The translations under genes and the position numbers were made by a program. The notes under the pieces were generated by a model. It was not told the origin of the DNA, ran no database searches, and was given only the letters and a program-made list of their open reading frames with translations. Source: Microlunatus elymi (GTDB taxonomy: Bacteria > Actinomycetota > Actinomycetes > Propionibacteriales > Propionibacteriaceae). From it: a stretch of DNA of 64,000 bases. Below are positions 27,546 through 35,384 of the stretch, in pieces. Every line of letters starts with the position of its first letter. Position 1 is the stretch's first letter. Location: assembly GCF_007362775.1 (NCBI RefSeq), contig NZ_CP041692.1, positions 3,658,001 to 3,722,000 on the forward strand. Reading direction: 5' to 3'.

Positions 27546-29223
27546 GCGGTTCTCCTTCGTCGGATCCGCCGTCATCCTCGTCGCCGGTCGAATCGAGGTC
27601 GTCGTCACTGTCGTGGTCGCTGTCATCGTCACCGTCGTCGCTGTCGTCGAAGGTGATCTGCAGCCCGTTCAGCTGATCCAACCGCTCCTGCGCATCGGTG
27701 GCCCCGTCATCGTCGAGTTCGACAGCGCGGGCGAACGCCCGTTGCGCGCCGACGGGATCCTCCAGGTCGAGCAGGACGTCAGCCAACGCGTACTGCAGTC
27801 GGGCCACCGGCAGACGCATCGACGGGTCGGCTGCCTGCCTGCCCAGTCCGGCCAGGGTGGCCCGCATCAGCCGGGCGGCCTCGGCGGTCTGACCTTGATC
27901 ATGTCGGGCACCGGCTTCGACGATCCGCAACTCGATCGAGGAAGCCGGATCCATCGGCTGCCCTGCTGCCTCCTTGATCAACCGCAACGCCTGCTGCGGC
28001 CGGCCCAGGGCCCGCTCGCAGTCGGCCATCACCGGCAGGTAGTCGGCCGAGCCGGTCATCCGTCGCAGCGCCCGATACTCGCCCAGCGCGACGTCGAACT
28101 TCCCTGCTGCATAAGCGGTTTCGGCCGCTCCCTCACGTACGATGGGCAGCCGGGCGGCGCGTCGGCGGGCGGCCTCGGCGTGGGCGTACGCGCGTTCCGG
28201 ATCGGTGTCGATCAGTTCTCCGGCCAGCAACAGATGGCCGGCGACGATCTCGGCCAGGTCCTTCGGCAGGCTGCGCAGCTCGGCCCGTACGCTTCGGTCC
28301 AGCTTGCGGATGTCGGTGCCTTCGGGGATGTGCGGCTCGTCCGGCTTGGCTTCCAATCCCGGCGGGATCCGGCGCTCCTCACGATCGGCGTCCCCGCGGC
28401 CACGGTGATCGCGATGATCATGGCGCTGTTGATCATGACGTTGTTCACGACCCCGATCATCGCGCCCACGATAGTCGCGACCACGTTGATCACGACCGCG
28501 ATCACCACCGCCACGATAGTCACGACCACGTTGATCACGACCACGTTGATCACGACCACGATCCTCACGACCGCGATCACCACCGCCACGATAGTCACGA
28601 CCACGTTGATCACGACCACGTTGATCACGACCACGATCATCACGACCACGATCATCACGACCACGTTGATCTTGGTTCGGTGGCTCGGTGCGACGCTGGT
28701 TGCGATCCTGGGCTCGGTAGCCGCCGGCGCGTTCGCCGCGGCCGGTCCGTCGGTCGTCGGAGTACCTGGCCGGTCGCTGTTGATCATCGCGACCGCGGCT
28801 GTCGCGTCCGCTTGGCTGCTGATCACGATCACGACGCCGCCAGTCATCGCGACCGGATTGATCCCGCTCCTGACTGCGCCGCTGACCTGCCGGCCGTCGG
28901 CCCTCGAACTTGCCGCTGCCGCCGCTCCGCGCCGACGAGGACGCGCCGCGGCCTCCGGACGCGCCACGATCACGGTTCGGTCCGCCACGACCGGTCGACG
29001 ACCCACCGCGACCGGCTGACGAACCACCTCGACGATCCTGACCGTCGCGGCCCGAGCTTGCCCGGCCGGAAGCGCTGCCGCGCGATCCCCCTCGACCGGA
29101 ACCGGATCGTCCGCTGCCCGCGGAGCCGCCACCGGTACGCCGCTGGCCTCCGCTGCCCCGGCCACGTGGTGGCCGTCCGGGAGAGGAGGAATCGTCACCG
29201 GAGCCGTACCGCTTCTCGTTCAC
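27535..29223 (-). CDS. TPR protein with a long RGRD-repeat N-terminus
   Basis: About 562 aa from the GTG at 29223 (VNEKRYGSGDD). Residues ~15-285 are low complexity: Gly/Ser/Arg-rich, then dozens of RGRD/QRGRD/DDRGRD units. Residues ~290-510 form TPR-like helical pairs (LAEIVAGHLLLAGELIDTD, YAHAEAARRRAARLP, YAAGKFDVALGEYRALRRM). The tail is very acidic (DDSDDGDDDSDHDSDDD). The C-terminal half matches the Rv1691 position and type. The basic and acidic ends suggest an RNA-binding or phase-separating adaptor; that is inference. The DNA for the basic part includes a 75-bp duplication. Confidence 0.85.
   Translation of the reverse strand: MNEKRYGSGDDSSSPGRPPRGRGSGGQRRTGGGSAGSGRSGSGRGGSRGSASGRASSGRDGQDRRGGSSAGRGGSSTGRGGPNRDRGASGGRGASSSARSGGSGKFEGRRPAGQRRSQERDQSGRDDWRRRDRDQQPSGRDSRGRDDQQRPARYSDDRRTGRGERAGGYRAQDRNQRRTEPPNQDQRGRDDRGRDDRGRDQRGRDQRGRDYRGGGDRGREDRGRDQRGRDQRGRDYRGGGDRGRDQRGRDYRGRDDRGREQRHDQQRHDHRDHRGRGDADREERRIPPGLEAKPDEPHIPEGTDIRKLDRSVRAELRSLPKDLAEIVAGHLLLAGELIDTDPERAYAHAEAARRRAARLPIVREGAAETAYAAGKFDVALGEYRALRRMTGSADYLPVMADCERALGRPQQALRLIKEAAGQPMDPASSIELRIVEAGARHDQGQTAEAARLMRATLAGLGRQAADPSMRLPVARLQYALADVLLDLEDPVGAQRAFARAVELDDDGATDAQERLDQLNGLQITFDDSDDGDDDSDHDSDDDLDSTGDEDDGGSDEGEPRAD
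28504..28653. repeat. 75-bp in-gene tandem duplication
   Basis: The stretch beginning ACCACCGCCACGATAGTCAC at 28504 recurs at 28579 with nearly complete identity for about 60 bp. It is made of shorter TTGATCACGACCACG-type units. It encodes 25-residue protein repeats (QRGRDYRGGGDRGR) of the TPR protein. Confidence 0.8.
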
Positions 29224-29281
29224 CGGGCAATCTTCCGCCACCGGAGCACACCAGGACAAACCGACCGGCCGCGTACCGACG

Positions 29282-29884
29282 TCAGGTGGTCGCCAATTCC
29301 TCCACCAGCCGCTTTGCCGGATCCACCCGGAAGACCACGTGGTGCGGTTGCTGCACGGACAGTGCGACCTCCGGCGTGGTCATGATCAGATTCTTGAGCA
29401 GCATCCGGCCGATCATCTCGTGCGAGACGATCAACGGTCGACGGGTGCCGAGCTCGGCAATCAACTCCAGGGCCGCCGCGGCCCGTATCTCGGCGTCGGC
29501 GTAGCTCTCGCCGGCAGGGAATCGCCAGCGGTACTTGTCCGACCGGCGCCGTTCCAGCGCACCGGGGAACCGAACGTCGACCTCCGGCGTGGTCAGCCCG
29601 GCCATCGCTCCATGATCAACTTCGGCCAACTCGTCGACGATCTGGACGCTCTGCCCCAGCGCATCAGCAGATGGTTTTGCCGTTGTCCGAGCTCGACCGA
29701 TCGGACTGCTGGCAACGAGGTCAACCTCCAGACTTTTCGCCAGCGCCGCCAGGTCGGCGGCGTGCTGTCGTCCGGCCGCGGTCAGCGGGGAGTCCAGGCC
29801 GCCCTGCCGGCGGCCCTGCTGATTCCACTCCGTCTGCCCGTGCCGGGCCAGGTACACCACCTCGAAGGTCACGTCTGCATCCAA
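29282..29884 (-). CDS. Histidine phosphatase superfamily protein
   Basis: 200 aa, branch 1 (phosphoglycerate mutase-like). The catalytic RHG is in VVYLARHGQTEWN (residues 9-21), and the second histidine is in RPLIVSHEMIGRMLL (about 148-162). SSPIGRARTTA supplies the conserved arginine. Probably a phosphatase on a small metabolite. It is separated by 58 bp from the TPR gene and shares its direction, so may lead that transcript. Confidence 0.88.
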   Translation of the reverse strand: MDADVTFEVVYLARHGQTEWNQQGRRQGGLDSPLTAAGRQHAADLAALAKSLEVDLVASSPIGRARTTAKPSADALGQSVQIVDELAEVDHGAMAGLTTPEVDVRFPGALERRRSDKYRWRFPAGESYADAEIRAAAALELIAELGTRRPLIVSHEMIGRMLLKNLIMTTPEVALSVQQPHHVVFRVDPAKRLVEELATT

Positions 29885-30219
29885 CCAGGTCGGCGCCGCG
29901 GTCCGCCCTGTTTCGGGGCCGAACCCGGCTGCTTGCCGATAGGCTGCGGCCTGATTGCCACGTTCTGCTATTTGATCATCGGTGCCGCCGGCACCGTGGT
30001 CGCGGACGGTTCCGGCGACGTCATCGGCGTGACCGGTTTCGTCTTCGCCCTCGCCATCGGTGTCTACTACACGTTCTGGATGGCACTCATCCTGTCCCTC
30101 TCCTCGCTCGCCACCCTCAGACGACTCGCGACCGGCCCTCGGCAGTTCTCGTGGCGCAGCTAGTGGCCGAGGACGGCGGCCAAACGCGCCACACCTCGCT
30201 CGCCTGCAGCTGAGACAAG
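29885..30219. other. Gap with a possible membrane-protein remnant
   Basis: On the plus strand 29930-30163 translates to GCGLIATFCYLIIGAAGTVV, a linker, and FVFALAIGVYYTFWMALILSLSSL, then RRLATGPRQFSWRS and a stop: two convincing transmembrane helices. There is no ATG or GTG start or ribosome site, and the frame continues upstream antisense to the phosphatase gene. Probably a truncated gene end. Nothing else is seen. Confidence 0.4.
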
Positions 30220-31038
30220 TCAGGTGATGTCGTCCTGGTCGACGACGTGGACTTCCGGGCCGGCGACGCGGAGGTCGGCGACGGTCTCGGGTGCCGCGGC
30301 GGGGTCGGTGATGATCTTGTCCGCCTCATTGACGGATGCGAAGCTGCAAAAGGAATTCCGGCCGATGCGGGCGGACACGACGGGAACCAGACGGCGGCGG
30401 GCGCACAACAGCATGGCGCGCTTGACCGCTGCCTCCTCCGGGTTGGTGGTAGTCAGCCCGAGCCCGGGGGTCAGGCCGTTCACCCCGACGATCGCCAGGT
30501 CGGCACTGACCGTCTCGAGTCGTCGGGTGGTCCAACCGTCCACCGACGCCTGAGTCAGGCCGCGGATCATGCCCGGCAAGGTCATCACCGTCACCTTGGG
30601 CCGACCGGCCAGCAGTGCCGCAGCGGGAAGATTGTTGGTGACCACGACCAGCGGCAGGTCCGTCGGCATTCGCTCGGCCACCACGTAGGTCAGTGACCCG
30701 GAGTCCAGCACGACCACACCTTCGGCCGGCAGTTCCTTGATCACGGCGTCGGCAATCGCCCGCTTCTCCGCGGCCTGGTCGGCGTGCCGTGCCGCCAACG
30801 CCCGTTCGAAGGGCAACGACTCCACCAACTCCGCACCACCGCGTACTCGGCGGAGCAGACCTCGACGTTCCAGCAGATCAAGATCACGACGGACGGTCTC
30901 GGCACCCACCCGCAGTCGATCCGCGATCGCGCCGACACTCACCCGACGTCCCTCGGCCAGCAGCAGCTCGGTGATCGCCTGCTGCCGCTGCGGCGGATAC
31001 ATCGCGCCGCCGCGGGGGATTGTCGGTGTCGACACCAT
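30220..31038 (-). CDS. DeoR/GlpR-family transcriptional regulator
   Basis: 272 aa. N-terminal helix-turn-helix (RQQAITELLLAEGRRVSVGAIADRLRVGAETVRRDLDLLERRGLL, residues ~15-60) followed by GGA and the sugar-phosphate-sensing domain (VVLDSGSLTYVVAERM, VTNNLPAAALL, ADLAIVGVNGL, EAAVKRAML). The ATG at 31038 has GGAGCGGGC upstream; the ATG at 31002 is an alternative. Divergent from the ABC importer operon across a 244-bp region with two dyads, so it most likely controls that operon in response to a phosphorylated sugar or polyol. Confidence 0.9.
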   Translation of the reverse strand: MVSTPTIPRGGAMYPPQRQQAITELLLAEGRRVSVGAIADRLRVGAETVRRDLDLLERRGLLRRVRGGAELVESLPFERALAARHADQAAEKRAIADAVIKELPAEGVVVLDSGSLTYVVAERMPTDLPLVVVTNNLPAAALLAGRPKVTVMTLPGMIRGLTQASVDGWTTRRLETVSADLAIVGVNGLTPGLGLTTTNPEEAAVKRAMLLCARRRLVPVVSARIGRNSFCSFASVNEADKIITDPAAAPETVADLRVAGPEVHVVDQDDIT

Positions 31039-31093
31039 CGCCCGCTCCGTCCGTCGGATTTGCGAGCAAGCGTACGACAGTTCATCACACTCG

Positions 31094-31135
31094 GGCATCA
31101 AGATGCCGCAACCGGGCAACATTTTCGACCAAAAT
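31094..31135. promoter_or_regulatory. Candidate DeoR operators between regulator and ABC operon
   Basis: Two dyads lie 13 bp apart in the divergent region: GGCATCAAGATGCC (31094-31107, six-bp arms) and ATTTTCGACCAAAAT (31121-31135, five-bp arms in an AT-rich patch). DeoR proteins often bind such AT-rich dyads. A possible promoter for the importer follows: TGGACC (31151) and TACTGT (31175) with 18-bp spacing. Confidence 0.45.
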
Positions 31136-31282
31136 CGGCACCAAACACTCTGGACCGGGCATCGGTCGATGCAGTACTGTCCGGATCGCAGGCGTTCCAA
31201 GACCGGGCTCAACCTCGGTCGGCAGGGTGCGATCCCTGCTCGTCTGTGCACTGGATGCGACTCAGCGACGAGAGGGGCGACC

Positions 31283-32677
31283 ATGCACACCATTCGGGGT
31301 ACCGGCCACAACCGGCGGCGCGCGAGAGCGGGGCTGACCGCTCTGGTCGCCGTACTCTTCCTGGCGCTGACGGTCTCCGGCTGTGCCGGCTTCGGCAACC
31401 TCGGCAACAAGCCCGGCGTCACCACCATCACCCTGGCCAGCGTCAACAACCCGCAGATGCAGGATCTGGCCCAGTTGCTGCCGGAGTTCACCAAAGAGCA
31501 TCCCGACATCAAGGTCAACGTGATCATGATGGAGGAAAATGATCTTCGCAACGCCACCACCAAGGACGTCGCCACCAAGGGCGGACAGTACGACGTGATG
31601 ACGGTCGGCAACTACGAGGTGCCGATCTGGGGCCAGAACAAGTGGCTGGACGACCTCACCGATCTCGCCAACTCCGACAGCAGCTACGACGTCAACGACT
31701 TCTTCGCACCGGTCCGACAGAGCGTCAGCTACAACAACCACTTGTATGCAATGCCGTTCTACGGCGAGTCCTCGTTCCTGATGTATCGCAAGGATCTCTT
31801 CGCCCAGGCCGGACTGACCATGCCGGATCATCCGACCTGGCAGCAGGTCGCCGAACTGGCGAACAAGATCAAGAACCCGGACCAGGATCGAGCCGGGATC
31901 TGCCTGCGTGGCAAGCCCGGCTGGGGCGAGATGTTCGCTCCCCTGACCACGGTGGTGAACACCTTCGGCGGCCAGTGGTACAACATGAAATGGGATGCCC
32001 AGGTGGACCAGCCCGGCTTCACCGACGCGGTCAACTTCTACGTCAACACGATCAAGAGCTCCGGGGAGCGCGACCCCGCGTCGTTCGGTTTCACCGAGTG
32101 CCTGAACCTGTTCCAGCAGGGTCGTGCCGCGATGTGGTACGACGCCACCTCGGCCGCCGGCACGCTGGAGGCCAAGGGCAGCCCGGTGGCCGGCAAGGTC
32201 GGCTACGTCGCCGCCCCGGTGAACAAGACGAAGTCCTCCGGCTGGCTGTGGTCCTGGAACCTCGGCATCAACGCAGAATCCCAACACCAGAAGGCAGCCT
32301 GGGAATTCGTCAAGTGGGCCACCTCGAAGCAGTACGAGGACCTGGTCGGCCAGCAGCTCGGCTGGACCAGGGTGCCGCCCGGCACCCGGCAGTCGCTCTA
32401 CGACAACCCGAAGTACCAACAGGCCAGCAGCGCCTTCGCCGACATCACCGCCGAGACGATGAAGTCGGTCAACCCCAAGCAGCCGGGCGTCGACCCGCAG
32501 CCCTGGACCGGAATCCAGTTCGTCGGTATCCCCGAATTCCAGGACGTCGGCAACCAGACCTCGCAGCAGATCGCCAACACCTTCTCCGGCGGCCAGACGG
32601 TCCAGCAGGCCTTGGCGAAGGGACAGAAGATCGCCCAGGTCGCCGGCGACATCCAGAAGAAGGAGGCATCCAAGTGA
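31283..32677 (+). CDS. ABC transporter substrate-binding lipoprotein (sugar/polyol, family 1)
   Basis: 464 aa. Lipoprotein signal: RRRARAG, then LTALVAVLFLALTVSGC, with lipidated Cys34. The mature part has the extracellular family-1 solute-binding pattern: LPEFTKEHPDIKVNV, YDVMTVGNYEVPIWG, YNNHLYAMPFYGESSFLMYR, and FQQGRAAMWYDATSAAG. Closest recognisable type is the mannitol/sorbitol (SmoE-like) group, by YEVPIWG and MPFYGESS. Start ATG behind GAGAGGGGCG. GTGA overlap with the first permease. Polyol specificity is inference. Confidence 0.88.
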   Translation: MHTIRGTGHNRRRARAGLTALVAVLFLALTVSGCAGFGNLGNKPGVTTITLASVNNPQMQDLAQLLPEFTKEHPDIKVNVIMMEENDLRNATTKDVATKGGQYDVMTVGNYEVPIWGQNKWLDDLTDLANSDSSYDVNDFFAPVRQSVSYNNHLYAMPFYGESSFLMYRKDLFAQAGLTMPDHPTWQQVAELANKIKNPDQDRAGICLRGKPGWGEMFAPLTTVVNTFGGQWYNMKWDAQVDQPGFTDAVNFYVNTIKSSGERDPASFGFTECLNLFQQGRAAMWYDATSAAGTLEAKGSPVAGKVGYVAAPVNKTKSSGWLWSWNLGINAESQHQKAAWEFVKWATSKQYEDLVGQQLGWTRVPPGTRQSLYDNPKYQQASSAFADITAETMKSVNPKQPGVDPQPWTGIQFVGIPEFQDVGNQTSQQIANTFSGGQTVQQALAKGQKIAQVAGDIQKKEASK

Positions 32678-33633
32678 GCACCGCAGCCGCCGCCTCCGGT
32701 GTGGCACCGAGCAAGGCGAAGACGAGGAACGCCACTCCCCCGCTCGGACAGGCCGAGCAGGGTGAACGCAGATTCGGCCGCAAGCTGGTGCTGCCAGCCT
32801 TCATCGTGGCGATCGTTGTCACCCAGGCGCCCTTCCTGGTCACCATCTACTACTCATTCCAGAACTGGAATCTGGCCCGGCCGGACGCCAGATCCTTTGC
32901 CGGCTTCGACAATTACGTTGCCGTCATCCGCAACGGCGCCTTCCTCCCGGCTCTGCTGAACACGGTGGTGATCGTCGGCTCGTCGGTGATCATCTCGCTG
33001 GTGCTCGGTTTGATCTTCGCGATGTTGTTGGATCGCAAGTTCGTCGGCCGGGCCGTCGCCCGGACGTTGTTGATCACTCCGTTCCTGGTGATGCCGGCCG
33101 CCTCGGCGTTGATCTGGAAGTGGTCGCTGCTGGACGCCAACGTCGGGATGATCAACTGGGCCTTCGGCCTGGTCGGCATCCCACCGGTGTCCTGGAACAC
33201 CGACTTCCCCGGCGTCACCATCACCATGGTGCTGACGTGGCAGTACACCCCGTTCATGATGTTGATCTTGCTCGCCGGCCTGCAGTCGCAGTCCGGTGAG
33301 GTGCTCGAGGCGGCGCAGGTGGACGGTGCCGGGCCGTTCCGGATCTTCCGGACGATGACCCTGCCGCATCTGCGGACCTACGCGGAGCTGGCCACTCTGC
33401 TCGGCACCGTGCTGATGATCCAGGTGTTCGATCCGGTCAACATCATGACCAAGGGCGCCGGTCACTCCAAGACGTTGTCCTACCTGCTCTACGAACGAGC
33501 CTTCATCGGCCAGCAGGTGGGCGAGGCGGCGGCGTACGGCGTGGTCACGGTGATCGTCACCTTGGTCGTCTCCACCATCGCGTTGCGCACGATGTTCAGA
33601 GTGTTCACCGAGGAAGGAGGTGGCGGACGATGA
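32674..33633 (+). CDS. ABC sugar/polyol permease, subunit 1
   Basis: 319 aa, six membrane helices after a hydrophilic N-terminus of about 45 residues. The EAA loop is EAAQVDGAGPFRIFRTMTLP (residues ~212-231), where the missing ATPase would dock. FLVTIYYSFQNWNL is a typical first periplasmic loop of MalF-type (SmoF-like) permeases. GTG start inside the SBP stop; stop overlaps the second permease (ATGA). Confidence 0.92.
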   Translation: MSTAAAASGVAPSKAKTRNATPPLGQAEQGERRFGRKLVLPAFIVAIVVTQAPFLVTIYYSFQNWNLARPDARSFAGFDNYVAVIRNGAFLPALLNTVVIVGSSVIISLVLGLIFAMLLDRKFVGRAVARTLLITPFLVMPAASALIWKWSLLDANVGMINWAFGLVGIPPVSWNTDFPGVTITMVLTWQYTPFMMLILLAGLQSQSGEVLEAAQVDGAGPFRIFRTMTLPHLRTYAELATLLGTVLMIQVFDPVNIMTKGAGHSKTLSYLLYERAFIGQQVGEAAAYGVVTVIVTLVVSTIALRTMFRVFTEEGGGGR

Positions 33634-34520
33634 CCGCGACCGCCGAATCGACCCGGCCTGCCACTGCCGCGTCCACCCGAAGGACGTCCGGGACCAGCCG
33701 TTTCACCCGCCGCAAGATCGGCGGGGTCGGGATCACCGCACTGACCTGGGTGCTGGTGTTCCTGTTCTTCTTCCCGGTGTTGTGGATGCTGTTCACCAGC
33801 TTCAAGACCGAGCAGGCCGCGGCACAGTTCCCGCCGACCTTCATCACCTCGTTGTCCCTGGACCGCTACGCGACCGTGTTCGATCGCGGAATGGGCCTCT
33901 ATCTGGCCAACTCAGCGGCAGTGTCGATCGGGTCCACGGTCGTGGTGATGCTGCTGGCCATCCCGGCCGCGTACGCGTTGTCGGTGCGCCGGGTGAAACG
34001 CTGGCAGGATCTGCTGTTCTTCTTCATCTCCACCAAGTTCATGCCGGTGGCCGCCTCGATCATCCCGGTCTTCCTGCTGCTGCGAGTGATAGGCGGGCTG
34101 GACAACCTGTGGACGCTGGGCATCCTCTACCTGGGCATGAATCTGCCGCTGGCGATCTGGATGATGCGATCGTTCTTCGCCGAGGTCCCGTACGCGGTGG
34201 TCGAGGCGGCTCAGATCGACGGAGCGTCCTACAACCGTGAATTGTGGCGGGTCTCGTTGCCGATCGTGGCGCCGGGCGCCGCAGCGGCGGCACTGATCTG
34301 CTTCATCTTCGCCTGGAACGAGTATTTCCTGGCCAACCTGCTGACCGCCGTGGTCGCTCGGACGACGCCGCCCTTCCTGGGCAGCTTCGTCGACGGTCGC
34401 GGGCAGTTCCTGGCGGTGCTGTCGGCGGCGTCCACGATTGCGGTGCTGCCGGTGATCATCGCCGGTTGGGTGGCGCAGAAACGGTTGGTCCGCGGACTGG
34501 CGATGGGAGCCGTCAAGTAG
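33630..34520 (+). CDS. ABC sugar/polyol permease, subunit 2
   Basis: 296 aa, MalG/SmoG-like with six helices. VLVFLFFFPVLWMLFTSFKTE lies at about 44-64 and the EAA loop EAAQIDGASYNRELWRVSLP at ~190-209. FIFAWNEYFLANLLT is the conserved last-loop pattern. Partners the upstream permease. No ATP-binding subunit gene follows; the next gene is a regulator. Confidence 0.92.
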   Translation: MTATAESTRPATAASTRRTSGTSRFTRRKIGGVGITALTWVLVFLFFFPVLWMLFTSFKTEQAAAQFPPTFITSLSLDRYATVFDRGMGLYLANSAAVSIGSTVVVMLLAIPAAYALSVRRVKRWQDLLFFFISTKFMPVAASIIPVFLLLRVIGGLDNLWTLGILYLGMNLPLAIWMMRSFFAEVPYAVVEAAQIDGASYNRELWRVSLPIVAPGAAAAALICFIFAWNEYFLANLLTAVVARTTPPFLGSFVDGRGQFLAVLSAASTIAVLPVIIAGWVAQKRLVRGLAMGAVK

Positions 34521-34552
34521 CCGGCGCGACGGGCACCGACGGGGAAATGATC

Positions 34553-35368
34553 ATGGAGAAGGCATCGGCCACCGGCCGCGGGCCGGCGCGCGAACGGCAC
34601 CAGCAGCTCGCCGACTGGCTGCGCGCCGACGGCCGGGTCGAGGTCGTGCAGGCAGCGGCCCGGCTGGGCGTTGCACCCGAGACCGTACGACGCGACCTGC
34701 GAGCCATGGAGCAGCACGGCCGACTGGTCCGGGTGCACGGCGGTGCGGTGCCGGTGCAGCCCGCGCCGGCGACTCAGCTGTCCGGACGACCCGGCCCCCG
34801 CTACACCGGCTTCGGCCGGCGGCTGTGGCAACAACTGCCGCGGCAGGGCACGCTGCTGATCGGCACCGGCGCACCGGCGCTCGGGCTGGCCGAGGCGATC
34901 GCCGCCGACCCGCCGGAATCGGACGGGCTGACCGTGGTGACCAACTTCCTCGACGCCGCGATCGTGTTGTCCCGCAGCCGCAGCCCGCGATCGGCCAATC
35001 TGCGCGTCTACAACATCGGCGGCACGGTCAGTCCGCACTCCGGCGGCCAGGAGGGTGACTGGGCGATCTCCGAACTGAACCGGCTGCGTACCGACATCAG
35101 CGTGGTCTGCGCGGCCGGGGTGAGCAGCACCGACGGGCTGACCGACCACTCGCCCGCGGGCGCCGCGGTCAGCCGGGCCGAGACCCTGGTCGGCCGTCGG
35201 GTGATCGCGATCGCGGACGCCTCGGCGGCCGGCAAGAGCGCCTTCGTCCAGTTCGCTAGCATCGACGAGATCGACGAGCTGGCGTTCGCCGGCGAGGTCG
35301 ACGACCAGCAGCTGCGTCCGTTCCGCGAACGGGGACTCCCGCTGATGGTCGCACCCGAGGACGACTGA
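34553..35368 (+). CDS. Second DeoR-family transcriptional regulator
   Basis: 271 aa. HTH: RHQQLADWLRADGRVEVVQAAARLGVAPETVRRDLRAMEQHG (residues ~14-55). Effector domain: LLIGTGAPALGLAEAI, VTNFLDAAIVL, VVCAAGVSSTDGLTD, RRVIAIADASAAGKSAF. It replaces the usual lysine-rich phosphate site with related residues. Start ATG at 34553 has GGGGA seven bases upstream; the ATG at 34547 is too close to it. Lies between permease and kinase, apparently in the same transcript, so the locus has two DeoR regulators. Confidence 0.87.
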   Translation: MEKASATGRGPARERHQQLADWLRADGRVEVVQAAARLGVAPETVRRDLRAMEQHGRLVRVHGGAVPVQPAPATQLSGRPGPRYTGFGRRLWQQLPRQGTLLIGTGAPALGLAEAIAADPPESDGLTVVTNFLDAAIVLSRSRSPRSANLRVYNIGGTVSPHSGGQEGDWAISELNRLRTDISVVCAAGVSSTDGLTDHSPAGAAVSRAETLVGRRVIAIADASAAGKSAFVQFASIDEIDELAFAGEVDDQQLRPFRERGLPLMVAPEDD

Positions 35369-35384
35369 ACGGAGAGGCGAACGG

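Noticed and set aside
27613-29019. Hydrophobic frame opposite the RGRD region, reading many ITTTLITTTI repeats
   Set aside because: It looks like a membrane protein only because the Arg/Asp-rich repeat is read in reverse. The minus-strand frame has the TPR core and matches the expected neighbour.
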